Below are positions 1 to 9,097 of a DNA stretch of 64,000 nt, piece after piece (position 1 is the first letter of the stretch; each line of letters opens with the position of its first letter). Made by a program: the position numbers and the translations under genes. The notes under the pieces are model-generated. The model saw only the letters and a program-made list of their open reading frames with translations, had not been told where the DNA came from and searched no databases. This stretch comes from an uncultured bacterium (lineage in GTDB: Bacteria; Verrucomicrobiota; Lentisphaeria; Victivallales; UBA1829): NCBI GenBank assembly GCA_900548385.1, contig URKJ01000005.1, forward strand, positions 80,635 to 144,634, given 5' to 3'.

Positions 1-46
1 GTTCAATGATGATTGGATTAAAAAATAACCAAAGGAGAAAATAAAG

Positions 47-976
47 ATGAAAATGATCTTGTCAGCAGTGCTTTGCGCTTCCGTTCTGACGGTTTCCGCG
101 GCGGAGACCGTTCTTAATGCCGGGTTTTCCGCGCAAAAATGGAGCAAGGCTTCCGAATGGAATTTCACGAATGACTCCGCACAAGCGGTGCAGACACCGG
201 GCAAATACCCCTGGCTTTCCACTGCGGTTCCGCTGGAAGCGGATGCGTTCTATGAATTGACGTTTGATTACAGGACTTCGGGCGCGAAAGATCCGGGGGA
301 TGCACTGCTTTGCCACTGTTCCGGCAACGATTTCCGGTTTCCGCCCGTGACCGGCTGGACACAGGGAAAAGGGTATTTCCATAACGTGGAAAAAAAGAAC
401 GGAAAGCTGGTTTTCCGGCTCACGGGAAAATCCGCATACCGTCTGGAACTGCGCAACGTTATTTTGAAAAAACTTGCACCATCGGACCTGAAACGGATTC
501 CCGTGGATTTTGAGAAAGACGGCGGTCCCATGCCTGCTTTTTTCAGGAAACATGACTGGAACGGTGTGACGGGATCGCTGGAAGTCGTTGAGGCGGAAGA
601 TCATATCAGCGGCGGGAAAGCCATGAAAGTCTCTTTGCGGGGCGGAGAGAAACGGAACGCGGCGGTGTTTTCGCTGGTTCTTCCTTTGGAGCCGGAAAAA
701 AAATACAGTCTCTCTTTCTGGGCGAAAGCCCGGACGCAGACTTCGCTCCGGTTTGGCATTGACGGCTATATTCGCGGTTACCGTCACTGGTACCGGCAGC
801 GGACCGTCTCTGTGGAGACCGGATGGCGGAAGTATGCGCTGGAGTTTTCCGGTCCGTCGCTTGCGGAGTTTCCCGGAATGGCAAAACGGACCGCGTATCT
901 GAATTTCGGGCTAAGCGCACAGGAGGAAAATACTGTGCTGATCAAAGATATTGTACTGGAACAGAGAGGAAAGTGA
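47..976 (+). CDS. Secreted protein with two carbohydrate-binding-like beta-sandwich domains
   Basis: 309 aa. The N-terminus is a signal peptide (about residues 1-19, ending VSAAE). Two regions resemble CBM4/9-type beta-sandwiches: about 20-145 and about 150-305. The second carries the typical pattern of a SLSFWAKA strand, a WRKYALEFSG strand and a closing VLIKDIVLEQ strand. No catalytic domain is visible, so the protein probably binds glycans outside the cytoplasm. An AGGAG at 33-37 sits nine bases before the ATG. The stop lies 5 bp before the next gene, a glycoside hydrolase with a similar N-terminal domain, so the two are very likely co-transcribed. The family is inferred from strand pattern only, and no specific CBM number is assigned. 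Confidence 0.75.
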   Translation: MKMILSAVLCASVLTVSAAETVLNAGFSAQKWSKASEWNFTNDSAQAVQTPGKYPWLSTAVPLEADAFYELTFDYRTSGAKDPGDALLCHCSGNDFRFPPVTGWTQGKGYFHNVEKKNGKLVFRLTGKSAYRLELRNVILKKLAPSDLKRIPVDFEKDGGPMPAFFRKHDWNGVTGSLEVVEAEDHISGGKAMKVSLRGGEKRNAAVFSLVLPLEPEKKYSLSFWAKARTQTSLRFGIDGYIRGYRHWYRQRTVSVETGWRKYALEFSGPSLAEFPGMAKRTAYLNFGLSAQEENTVLIKDIVLEQRGK

Positions 977-981
977 CAGTT

Positions 982-3933
982 ATGAACCGTCTTTTTCTAA
1001 GTTTGCTGATTGCGGGGGCTGTTCCGCTTTCCGGAGGAAATCTGCTGCATAATTCCAGTTTTGAACTGGGGATTTGCGGATGGCAGATCTGCAATTTCAT
1101 TCCTTTGGAAAACAGAATTCTGACTTATCAGAAGCCGGAGTTTGACAAGAAATCAAAAATTCACGGCAGTCAGAGTTTAAAATGTGTAAATCCCCGTGGG
1201 GAATGGATGCAGATGATCTCCCACGAGTTCCAGTTGCAGGATGGAAAGGAATACACGTTTTCCGCATGGATGAAAAGTGATCGTCCGCTTACGTTGAAAA
1301 TGGATTTCTTTACCGTGACGCATAATCCGCCGGAAGTTCAGAACAAATGGTATTCCCGGTCGAAGAGTTTCCGGCTTTCCCCGGACTGGAAGCGATACAG
1401 CTTTACGATCCGCGGAGAGAAACCGCATCTGTATCCTTTTCTGCGTCTCAGCTGGAACGGCGGGAGCGTCTGGTTTGATGCAATGCAGGTCAATCCGGGA
1501 AAGATCACGGATTATGCTCCGTCAGCCGGACTGGAATTTGCCGTCGAAGGCGCGGAACGGTTTGCCGGAGTGGGAGAGGAAAGGCTTGTATTGAAAGGCG
1601 TCAACTACACGGACGCTCCGGCGGATGGCGTGTTCGGGATGGAATACCGGGACATCTATTTTGATAAAGTTTTTGCTGCACGGAAATATCCGGTGAAGCT
1701 TGCCGCAAAAGGGAGTTTCAGAACCCGTCTTCGGGTTCCGTCCCGTTACGGCGTTTTCCGTGTGGCAGGAAACGTGAACTGCAAGGGAAAAGAGTATTCC
1801 GTCATCCCGTGGGATTTCGGCTGTGCGCCGGAGTTGTCCGCCGCACGGATTGATCCGGACCGCTCTTTTGTTCTGGGGTACAGTTCCGCCGCGGGTGCGT
1901 TTCCGAATCCGGCGGGGAAGCGGGAGTACCGGGCTTTGGGTGTGGATTATGAGAAATACTATAAAAACCTGCGCCGGCAGGGGATCCGGATCAACCGTCT
2001 GCATGACGACGGCGTTTTCGGTTGGGAGAACATTGAGCGGGAACCGGGAGTTTATGACTGGCGTGTGTTGGACAATGTGATAGATACCGGGCTCAAATAC
2101 GGAATTGAGACAATGCCCGTTCTGGGCGGAAGGGCAATGTTGGACAACGTAAACAGGAAAGATCTTGACCATTGGCATATCCGCAAAGGCAGTCGGAAGA
2201 CCAGAGGCTTTCATTCCAGCTGCGGCTGGCTTCCACCGGAAAAAGCGTGGTCGGATTTCGTATACAATCTTGTCCGGCACTGCAAAGGCAGGGTCCGTTA
2301 CTATGAGATTGTCAATGAACCGAACCTTTATATGACGCCGGAAGATTACACCCGTTATCTGAAGCTGGCATACGAAGTGGCGAAGAAAGCGGATCCCGCC
2401 TGCCGGATCGTCGGGATTTGCAGTACGGGAGATCTTGGGGGACGTCTGGGTGATTTCATAGAAGCCTGCGGAAAACTTGGAGCATTCCGCAGTTTGGACA
2501 TTCTTTCGTTTCATCCTTACAGTGCGCAGTTGGACAGTTCTCCCACTCCTGCGGAGGTGCAGCTGCGGGAAATCCGGAAGATCGCGGATCAATACCGCAT
2601 AGGTGTTCCCCAGTGGAATTCGGAGCTGTACTATATCAAGTCAAACGAAGAACATGGCAGGATCGGCAATTTGACTGACTGGATCCTTTCCGGGAGGTTT
2701 CCCGCCTGCAATACGCTCCGCCGGTATCTGATCGACCTCGGAGGCGGATTGAAAAGCTCCATCAGCCTGACAGCGGCACAGAGTCTCCACAACGATCTCC
2801 GCCCCCATTTCGGTTATTCGAATCACTGGGCGGTTGCCGAACAGATTCCCAGTTCCCACTGTATTGTCGGCAATTCGTTCGCCCGGTTTCTGGAGGGGGC
2901 GGAACCGGTGCGTCAGCTGAAACTGCTGTCCGGGGTAAACGGATGGCTTTACAGGGACCGATCCGGCGGTCAGGTGGCTGCGTTTTGGGCGAAAGACGAT
3001 GACGGACGGTTCAAATTCCGGTTCGACGCCGCCGGAACGGAGCTTTACGACCTCTTCGGCAATCCGGTTCCTGCGCGGTCCTGGATTCCATTGACTGCCA
3101 ATCCTTATTACCTGACAGGGAAAGATCTTTCCCCCGCACTGGCTTCCCTGACGATTGTTCCCGAGCGGCTCTATACGGTGACGGGAGTTCATTCCATCGT
3201 TCAAAACGGTCGTCCGGTGCTGGCGGTTGAATTGAGAAACAACTCCGCAGCTTCCCTGCCTCTTTCTGTCCGGATTATGGGGGGAAAGACGTTCCGGAGC
3301 GTTACCCTGAAAGGCGAGGAGGCGCGCACGCTCTTCTTCCCTGCGGTCAGCGCTGAGACGGAGCCTGTCACTGTCCTTGTTTCCGCAGGCGAGACGGTGG
3401 AATCGTACAGAATCCGTCCGGTTTGCCGGAAAACGGTCGGGAATGGAGAAACGGTTTCGATGAACGGATACCGTTTCCGGATAAATTCGGATGCCGCCGG
3501 GCTGACGGTTTCCGTGGAAGTTCGGGATTCCGTTCGGGGAGAACGGCGGAACGGCGCCCCATGGGAAGGGGACTGCGTCGAGCTGTTTTTTGACGGCTGC
3601 CCGTGGGAACGGCTGGACCGTAATTCCTATACGGATGACGTGGTCCGCCTGTTTCTTGCTCCGGGCTCCTCCAATGGACTGCCGGAACTGTTTTCCGCCA
3701 GCCGTAATTTCAGAACGGAAACATGCAAATATGAGATCCGCGAAACGAAGACGTCCTATTCCGTCACGGTTACAATTCCGTGGAGTTCTCTGAATCGGTC
3801 TGCACCGGAACCCGTCGGTTTCGATATTATTGTAAACAACTCAAACGGAAAGAAACGGGATTCCGCTGAACCCTGGGCAGGGAATGAATATAATTGGCGG
3901 GACCGTTTCAATTTCGGGATTTATATGCCCTGA
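982..3933 (+). CDS. Secreted multidomain clan-A glycoside hydrolase with N- and C-terminal binding domains
   Basis: 983 aa. An ATG at 982 is followed by a good signal peptide (MNRLFLSLLIAGAVPLSGG); the open frame continues upstream but overlaps the previous gene. Order: CBM4/9-like sandwich about 20-175, linker/Ig-like region to about 310, a TIM-barrel hydrolase about 315-650, then a CBM9/DOMON-like domain in the last 160 residues (EGDCVELFFDG). The barrel has the clan-A acid/base in EIVNEPN (E446) and a likely nucleophile in QWNSELYY (E548), an arrangement seen in GH5/GH39-type enzymes. It should cut a beta-linked plant or host glycan in the periplasm or outside the cell. The substrate cannot be read from sequence. 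It is the second gene of a three-gene sugar operon. Confidence 0.8.
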   Translation: MNRLFLSLLIAGAVPLSGGNLLHNSSFELGICGWQICNFIPLENRILTYQKPEFDKKSKIHGSQSLKCVNPRGEWMQMISHEFQLQDGKEYTFSAWMKSDRPLTLKMDFFTVTHNPPEVQNKWYSRSKSFRLSPDWKRYSFTIRGEKPHLYPFLRLSWNGGSVWFDAMQVNPGKITDYAPSAGLEFAVEGAERFAGVGEERLVLKGVNYTDAPADGVFGMEYRDIYFDKVFAARKYPVKLAAKGSFRTRLRVPSRYGVFRVAGNVNCKGKEYSVIPWDFGCAPELSAARIDPDRSFVLGYSSAAGAFPNPAGKREYRALGVDYEKYYKNLRRQGIRINRLHDDGVFGWENIEREPGVYDWRVLDNVIDTGLKYGIETMPVLGGRAMLDNVNRKDLDHWHIRKGSRKTRGFHSSCGWLPPEKAWSDFVYNLVRHCKGRVRYYEIVNEPNLYMTPEDYTRYLKLAYEVAKKADPACRIVGICSTGDLGGRLGDFIEACGKLGAFRSLDILSFHPYSAQLDSSPTPAEVQLREIRKIADQYRIGVPQWNSELYYIKSNEEHGRIGNLTDWILSGRFPACNTLRRYLIDLGGGLKSSISLTAAQSLHNDLRPHFGYSNHWAVAEQIPSSHCIVGNSFARFLEGAEPVRQLKLLSGVNGWLYRDRSGGQVAAFWAKDDDGRFKFRFDAAGTELYDLFGNPVPARSWIPLTANPYYLTGKDLSPALASLTIVPERLYTVTGVHSIVQNGRPVLAVELRNNSAASLPLSVRIMGGKTFRSVTLKGEEARTLFFPAVSAETEPVTVLVSAGETVESYRIRPVCRKTVGNGETVSMNGYRFRINSDAAGLTVSVEVRDSVRGERRNGAPWEGDCVELFFDGCPWERLDRNSYTDDVVRLFLAPGSSNGLPELFSASRNFRTETCKYEIRETKTSYSVTVTIPWSSLNRSAPEPVGFDIIVNNSNGKKRDSAEPWAGNEYNWRDRFNFGIYMP

Positions 3934-3948
3934 CTACGAGGAAGCTGT

Positions 3949-4866
3949 ATGAAAAGCATTTTCAAACGTTATTCGAAAAATCCGATCCTCCGCCCGGAGG
4001 ATATGCCGTCCGACTGTTTTGCCGTGTACAACGGCGGCGTGGTGAAAACGCATGGCGGATACATCGCGCTGGTTCGCACGGAAGATTCCGTCCGTTATCA
4101 GCGCGTCTGGTGTGCGCGCAGTTCGGACGGATACCGTTTCTCCCCTGATCCGGAGCCGGTACGCTTTATCGCCGATGATATGGAGCAATACCGGAAATAT
4201 ACCGCCGATTCTTTTTTTGATCCGCGGATTAATCCGGTGGAAGGGAAATTTTATATTACATATGCGGCGTATACGTTCCGTTACGGCTGCCGGATCGGGA
4301 TCGGGGAAACGGAGGATTTCCGGACGGTCCGGCATATCTCGTTTCCGCATCATGTGCAGAACCGCAATGCGGTGCTGTTTCCGGAAAAGATCAATGACAT
4401 GTATGTGATGCTGCACCGTCCCGAAACCGGCGGAATCGGCAATCTTTGGATTTCCCGCTCTCCCGATCTGCGGTTCTGGGGCGATTGTGAAGTCGTTGCC
4501 GATCGTGGAAGCGGACGTTGGGACAGTATCAAAATCGGGGCCGGAACTCCGCCGCTCAAAACGTCCCGCGGCTGGCTTGTCGTGACTCATGCGGTCGATT
4601 CCAACTGTTCCGGACAGTTCTATACGGTCGGAGCGGTTCTGCTGGATCTTCAGGAGCCGTCGAAACTTGTTGCCCGTTCCCGGATGTTGATGTGTCCGGA
4701 AATGCCGTATGAGACAAACGGTTTTGCGCCGAATGTGGTTTTTCCCTGCGGAGCGGTTCCGGAGCCGGACGGATCACTCAAGCTCTATTACGGAGCGGCG
4801 GACAATTTTGAGTGTCTTGCTGAAACGACCGTTCAGGCTCTGCTGGATGAATGTCATCCGGTCTGA
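3949..4866 (+). CDS. GH130-type glycoside phosphorylase / glycosidase
   Basis: 305 aa, no signal peptide, so cytoplasmic. The fold pattern is a five-bladed beta-propeller of the GH130 (or GH43-related) kind: it starts with YSKNPILRPEDMP and has the family signature FFDPRINP, whose Asp (D91) matches the general acid of GH130 phosphorylases. GH130 members cleave beta-mannosides with phosphate or, in some clades, water. An RBS (GAGGAAG) lies in the 15-bp gap after the upstream hydrolase. Together the three genes suggest extracellular binding and cleavage of a (mannose-containing?) glycan followed by intracellular phosphorolysis. Substrate is inference; the family call is fairly secure. Confidence 0.75.
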   Translation: MKSIFKRYSKNPILRPEDMPSDCFAVYNGGVVKTHGGYIALVRTEDSVRYQRVWCARSSDGYRFSPDPEPVRFIADDMEQYRKYTADSFFDPRINPVEGKFYITYAAYTFRYGCRIGIGETEDFRTVRHISFPHHVQNRNAVLFPEKINDMYVMLHRPETGGIGNLWISRSPDLRFWGDCEVVADRGSGRWDSIKIGAGTPPLKTSRGWLVVTHAVDSNCSGQFYTVGAVLLDLQEPSKLVARSRMLMCPEMPYETNGFAPNVVFPCGAVPEPDGSLKLYYGAADNFECLAETTVQALLDECHPV

Positions 4867-4927
4867 TGGTATTCCGCCCTGTTTGAACTCGTTTCAGCGA
4901 TATTCCTGCAACAAAGGGACACGAGAA

Positions 4928-6187
4928 TCAAGTGTCTGCGCGGTCCGGCTTTTTCCGGATCAGGGCGGCGAATGCGCCGTCGTGCTTCCGGGCGGGGGCA
5001 AGAAGACGTTGCGAGACCAGTTCACAGCCGGGGTGTCCGGCAAGAAAGGCGTCGATTTGCAGCCGGTCTTCTTCCGGTTCAATGCTGCAGGTGGAATACA
5101 GCAGATGACCGCCCGGACGGACAAGCCGGATTTGTGCGTTCAGTATCTGTTTCTGAAGCTCTGCGATTTCCATCAGGCGTCTGGGGCAGAACCGCCAGAG
5201 CGCATCGGGCCGACGGCGGGGGACTCCGGTATTGGAGCAGGGAACGTCCAGAAAAACAAGGTCGAAACTTTCGGCATCGAACGGGGGACGGACCGCATCC
5301 GCCTCCACAACCCGGACTGTATTCAGTCCGAGCCGTTCAAAGTTGGTTTTCATCGGTTTGAGCCGCGCGGCGGAGCGGTCGGCGGCTGTGAACTCCGCGT
5401 TTCCGCCGCATGCGTCGTACAACATTACCGTTTTGCCTCCGGGGGCGGCGCAACTGTCGAGAACGCGTCCGCGCAGGACCGGACGGCAGAGAGAAACGCT
5501 CATCGCGGTTGCGGGATCCTGAATGTAAAGTCCGCCGTCATGAAAAGCGGCGGAAGCGAACAGCGCATCCGGCTCCGGGCACTCGAAAAAGCGGAAATCT
5601 CCGGCAAAATCCAGTTCAACAGGAAGGCTGTTCGCCAGTTCTCCGGGGAGCTCGCCGTGCCGCAGACGGAACGTCAGAGGCGGATTGACGGAACAGGCGT
5701 CGATTGCGGCGTTTGCTTCCGCTTCTCCGAGCTCCGCTGTCCACCGGGACCGCATGGAGGCGGGAAACGACGGCGGAAACGGACCTTTCCCCGCCGCGCG
5801 CAGGGAGTTCCGCAGGATCGCGTTCATGAAGCCTGCCGCCATGCGGTGCTTTTTCGAGTGTTTCACAACGTCCACCGCGATGTTGACGGCGGATTCTCCC
5901 GCGATCGCCGATTGGAACAGCGCCTGGGTCAATGCGCAGAGCGCGATCATTTTCAGTTCCGGTTTGATTCCGCGGGAAACGGCGTTTGACAGCAGGGTGT
6001 CGACAAGCTCCTTATGGCGGAAATATTCAAACAGGATCGACGTTGCGGAACGTGCGATCTCCGGTTCGGCGGCGCGGAGACGTTCCACGCAGTCGTCAAG
6101 CGTGAACGAGCCGCTGTGCCAGTCGCGCAATGCGGACGCGGCGGCGGTGAGAATCTTTTCCGAACAGCCGGTTCCGGTGTGTTTCAT
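4928..6187 (-). CDS. rsmB: 16S rRNA (cytosine-967-C5)-methyltransferase RsmB
   Basis: 419 aa. An N-terminal NusB-like helical domain (about 1-140) is followed by a Rossmann methyltransferase. SAM-binding motif I is DSCAAPGGKT; the two catalytic cysteines lie in LDVPCSNTG and YSTCSIEPEEDR, as in the RsmB/Sun family. It methylates C5 of a cytosine in 16S rRNA using SAM. Length is close to E. coli RsmB (429 aa). The start codon overlaps the end of lnt by 4 bp (ATGA), so the two genes are translationally coupled. The only small deviation is VPCSNTG instead of the usual APCSGTG. Confidence 0.93.
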   Translation of the reverse strand: MKHTGTGCSEKILTAAASALRDWHSGSFTLDDCVERLRAAEPEIARSATSILFEYFRHKELVDTLLSNAVSRGIKPELKMIALCALTQALFQSAIAGESAVNIAVDVVKHSKKHRMAAGFMNAILRNSLRAAGKGPFPPSFPASMRSRWTAELGEAEANAAIDACSVNPPLTFRLRHGELPGELANSLPVELDFAGDFRFFECPEPDALFASAAFHDGGLYIQDPATAMSVSLCRPVLRGRVLDSCAAPGGKTVMLYDACGGNAEFTAADRSAARLKPMKTNFERLGLNTVRVVEADAVRPPFDAESFDLVFLDVPCSNTGVPRRRPDALWRFCPRRLMEIAELQKQILNAQIRLVRPGGHLLYSTCSIEPEEDRLQIDAFLAGHPGCELVSQRLLAPARKHDGAFAALIRKKPDRADT

Positions 6188-7959
6188 ACGGTTTCTCCTT
6201 CCCGGATTTTCCGGTTGATCCCGGCGTCCGCCTGAGCGTTCCGGTACAGTTTCCAGTTTACAAAAGCGGCAGCCAGTGCACAGAATGCGAGAAAACCGCA
6301 GACTGCAATGAACAGATTTCCATACCGTGCGTAGAACGTCGTCCGCGGATTGATCGGAACCGGCACGCGGAAAACTTTGGCGGCCCGTTCCGGCTTGCCG
6401 AGAGAGATGGTATCAAGCAGTTCCCCGCGCGGAGAGACCAGCGTGGAATAGTTGGAATTGCCGTTGCGCAGCTGAGGCAGACGCAGTTCCACCGCCCGGA
6501 ACAGGCCGTTGACAAAATGCTGGTCGGATTCCCAACTTGCCGGATACCAGGCGTCGTTGGCGATGGTCAGAAGCAGGTTCGCGCCGTTGACCGCGTGTCC
6601 GCGCGACAGAAACGGAAACACCGATTCAAAACAGATCGAGATTCCCGCCCGAACGCCGGGAAGGACTTCCAGCGGATTGAAGCGTTTGCCGGAAGTGAGG
6701 TCGCGTCCCATGCCGATCATTCTGCCGAGCCACGGGAATTTGTCGCCGAACGGTACATATTCACCGAACGGCACGCGGTGGTATTTGTAGAAATAATCCT
6801 TTACCGCACCGCCGGGTTCGGTAATCAGCAGAGCGGCATTGTATACCTCGTATTCTTCCGGGGAATTGCCGGGAATCTGAAAGTCGATGCTGCCGACGAG
6901 GAACGGCACGCCGTGACGGTTCAGCAGTTCGCCGATACCGTTGCGGTATTCCTGCGAGAGTTCCGCACCGCCGCGATAGGCGTAGGGGACCGCGGTTTCC
7001 GGCCACACGATCAGGTCCAGTTTCCGGTTCGGAGCATTGCCGACCGGAGTCAGATTCCGGAGCTTTTCATCGCGTTCCAACAGCTGTCCGGAGAGGGAGA
7101 GGCAGACATCGAGCGCTTCTTTTGCTTCGGCGTATCCGGCGTCCCGGCGCTGGGAAAGATCGGGTTGGACGAGTCCGATGTTCACATACCGCACCGTATC
7201 ATCACGAAGCGCGTTGACGCGCATCAGGTGGAGTCCGGACACATAACACGCCAGTACGGCGGTGAATGCGGCGATCAATGGCCAGGGGCGCTGGTAACGG
7301 CGGGTGATCAGCGCCCGGCGGTATGAGATCAGTGCGAGCCCGGATGCGACGTTGACCAGTGCGATCAGAAAACTGACGCCGAACACGCCGGTGTATTCGC
7401 AGATCTGAATCAGGGGCAGATTGCGCCACTGCGAGGTGGCGAGGTAATCCCACGGGAGCCCCGTCATGATCCAGCCGCGCAGCCATTCGAGTACGCACCA
7501 CGCGCCCGCATCGGCAAGAACGAAGAAAATACCGTTCAGCGGATTGCGGAACGGGACGGTTCCGGCGCAATACTCAAATCCCCGGAGTTTGTCTGCGACC
7601 GGATAAGCGAGATACCGCCAGAGAAAACGGTGGAACACCGCCCATGCCGCGGGAAACGCTCCGAGTACGAACGCAAGGATAAACGGAAGCGGCGGCGCGA
7701 TCTCCCGGAGCCAGAAAAACGAGCAGAGACTCCAGAAATATCCCCATGTCATGCCTCGTCCGGCGGCGCCCCATGCGGAACAGTTCCGGCAGAGAAGAAC
7801 CATCGGCAGAAGCGCGATCCATGCGATGAGGCTCCAGTTCGCCGCGGGAAACATCAGCGCGGAACATGCACCGGCCGCCGCAAGAAACAGATATTCCGCC
7901 GCTGTTCCTGTCCGGGTCGCAAAAAATGGATGCGGCCCTTCCTGTTTCCAAATATTCAT
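6184..7959 (-). CDS. lnt: Apolipoprotein N-acyltransferase Lnt
   Basis: 591 aa inner-membrane enzyme that adds the third acyl chain to lipoproteins. The N-terminal half has about six hydrophobic segments (for example FLAAAGACSALMF, IAWIALLPMVLLC, FILAFVLGAF). The C-terminal half is a nitrilase-type domain with the Glu-Lys-Cys triad visible as VWPETAVPY (E321), FYKYHRVPF (K392) and SICFESVFP (C443), with spacing close to that of E. coli Lnt. A last TM segment (FIAVCGFLAFCALAAAFVNW) follows. GGAGAG precedes the ATG by eight bases. It is first in a two-gene unit with rsmB and diverges from an ABC transporter. It is somewhat longer than E. coli Lnt (512 aa), mainly in the N-terminal half. Confidence 0.93.
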   Translation of the reverse strand: MNIWKQEGPHPFFATRTGTAAEYLFLAAAGACSALMFPAANWSLIAWIALLPMVLLCRNCSAWGAAGRGMTWGYFWSLCSFFWLREIAPPLPFILAFVLGAFPAAWAVFHRFLWRYLAYPVADKLRGFEYCAGTVPFRNPLNGIFFVLADAGAWCVLEWLRGWIMTGLPWDYLATSQWRNLPLIQICEYTGVFGVSFLIALVNVASGLALISYRRALITRRYQRPWPLIAAFTAVLACYVSGLHLMRVNALRDDTVRYVNIGLVQPDLSQRRDAGYAEAKEALDVCLSLSGQLLERDEKLRNLTPVGNAPNRKLDLIVWPETAVPYAYRGGAELSQEYRNGIGELLNRHGVPFLVGSIDFQIPGNSPEEYEVYNAALLITEPGGAVKDYFYKYHRVPFGEYVPFGDKFPWLGRMIGMGRDLTSGKRFNPLEVLPGVRAGISICFESVFPFLSRGHAVNGANLLLTIANDAWYPASWESDQHFVNGLFRAVELRLPQLRNGNSNYSTLVSPRGELLDTISLGKPERAAKVFRVPVPINPRTTFYARYGNLFIAVCGFLAFCALAAAFVNWKLYRNAQADAGINRKIREGETV

Positions 7960-8164
7960 TGATCGACTCTCCGAAATTGATGTTGTTGCGCCGTTCCGCC
8001 CGGTACGGCTGCGGATAATATGCTATTGCCACGGATTTTTTCAAGTCCGATCCGTTTATTTTTCCATGATCCGTTTGATTTTTCCGAAAACGCATGGTAT
8101 TGTCTTTCCATTGCTTGAGGCTTGCAGTGTGCCGCATGGATTGCATAACACGGGAGACATGGTA

Positions 8165-9097
8165 ATGAAGATCGTTGTTGACGGATTGACCCGTTCGTTC
8201 GGCCGGACTCTGGCGCTGGATCATATCTCATTTGAAATTCCGGATGGAACCGTTTACGGTTTTATCGGGACCAACGGAGCCGGCAAGACCACCGCCTTGC
8301 GGATCATGGCAGGACTCGACAGACCGGACTGCGGGGACGTCCGCTATGGTTCTCTGTCCGCTGTGGATTACCCGGAACGGATTCCCGGCGTCGCCGGATT
8401 CATGCCGGATACGCTGATGGACGCAAAGGATCTGCTCGTCTGGGAGTATCTTGATTTTTTCGCCCGCGCATACGGTCTGCGTGGAAAAGCGAAGGCGGAC
8501 GCTCTGGCGCGGGTCAGTGAATATACCAGTCTTGACGGTCTTTCGGACCGTCCGCTTTCCGGACTTTCCAAAGGGATGAAACAGCAGGTTTCGCTTGCGC
8601 GGGTGCTGATTCACGATCCGCCGGTTCTTCTGCTCGATGAACCCGCCGCAGGACTGGATCCCCGTGCGAGAGTGCTGCTGCGGGAGTCGCTCGGCAGGCT
8701 TGCGGCGACGGGGAAAACGGTTTTGATTTCCTCGCATATCCTCTGTGAGTTGGAAGAGATGATCGGCGGGGTCGTCATCATTGAGCATGGCAGACTCTCC
8801 TATGCAGGGAGCCTTGACAATGCCGTTTCCCGTGCCGGTGCGGCGGGCTGTTCCGTACTGCTTTCCCTGCGCGGAAAGGCGGAAGAATATCTGGAGGAAC
8901 TGCGCCGTTTCCCGTTTGTTGCCGCGGTCCGTCCGACGGGAGCGCGGCAACTGCTGCTGACGCTTGGCGGAGAGGAGGAGTTCGGCGGGCAGATGGCGGA
9001 GCTGTTCCGGGCGGGACTGCCGATTACCGCGATGTCGCGTCCGGATCTGTCGCTGGAAGGTGTGTTTATGGATAATACGACCGGGGAGGTGCAGTGA
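8165..9097 (+). CDS. ABC-2 type exporter, ATP-binding subunit
   Basis: 310 aa. Walker A GTNGAGKTT, signature LSKGMKQQ, Walker B VLLLDEP and the switch His in ISSHILCELEE are all present. The C-terminal about 80 residues resemble the regulatory tail of CcmA/NatA-type exporters. I chose the ATG at 8165 because GGGAG at 8151-8155 is then nine bases away; an ATG at 8159 is an alternative. Its TGA overlaps the ATG of the permease (TGATG), so the two form a transporter pair. The substrate is unknown; such pairs export lipids, peptides or drugs, or serve cell-envelope assembly. Confidence 0.88.
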   Translation: MKIVVDGLTRSFGRTLALDHISFEIPDGTVYGFIGTNGAGKTTALRIMAGLDRPDCGDVRYGSLSAVDYPERIPGVAGFMPDTLMDAKDLLVWEYLDFFARAYGLRGKAKADALARVSEYTSLDGLSDRPLSGLSKGMKQQVSLARVLIHDPPVLLLDEPAAGLDPRARVLLRESLGRLAATGKTVLISSHILCELEEMIGGVVIIEHGRLSYAGSLDNAVSRAGAAGCSVLLSLRGKAEEYLEELRRFPFVAAVRPTGARQLLLTLGGEEEFGGQMAELFRAGLPITAMSRPDLSLEGVFMDNTTGEVQ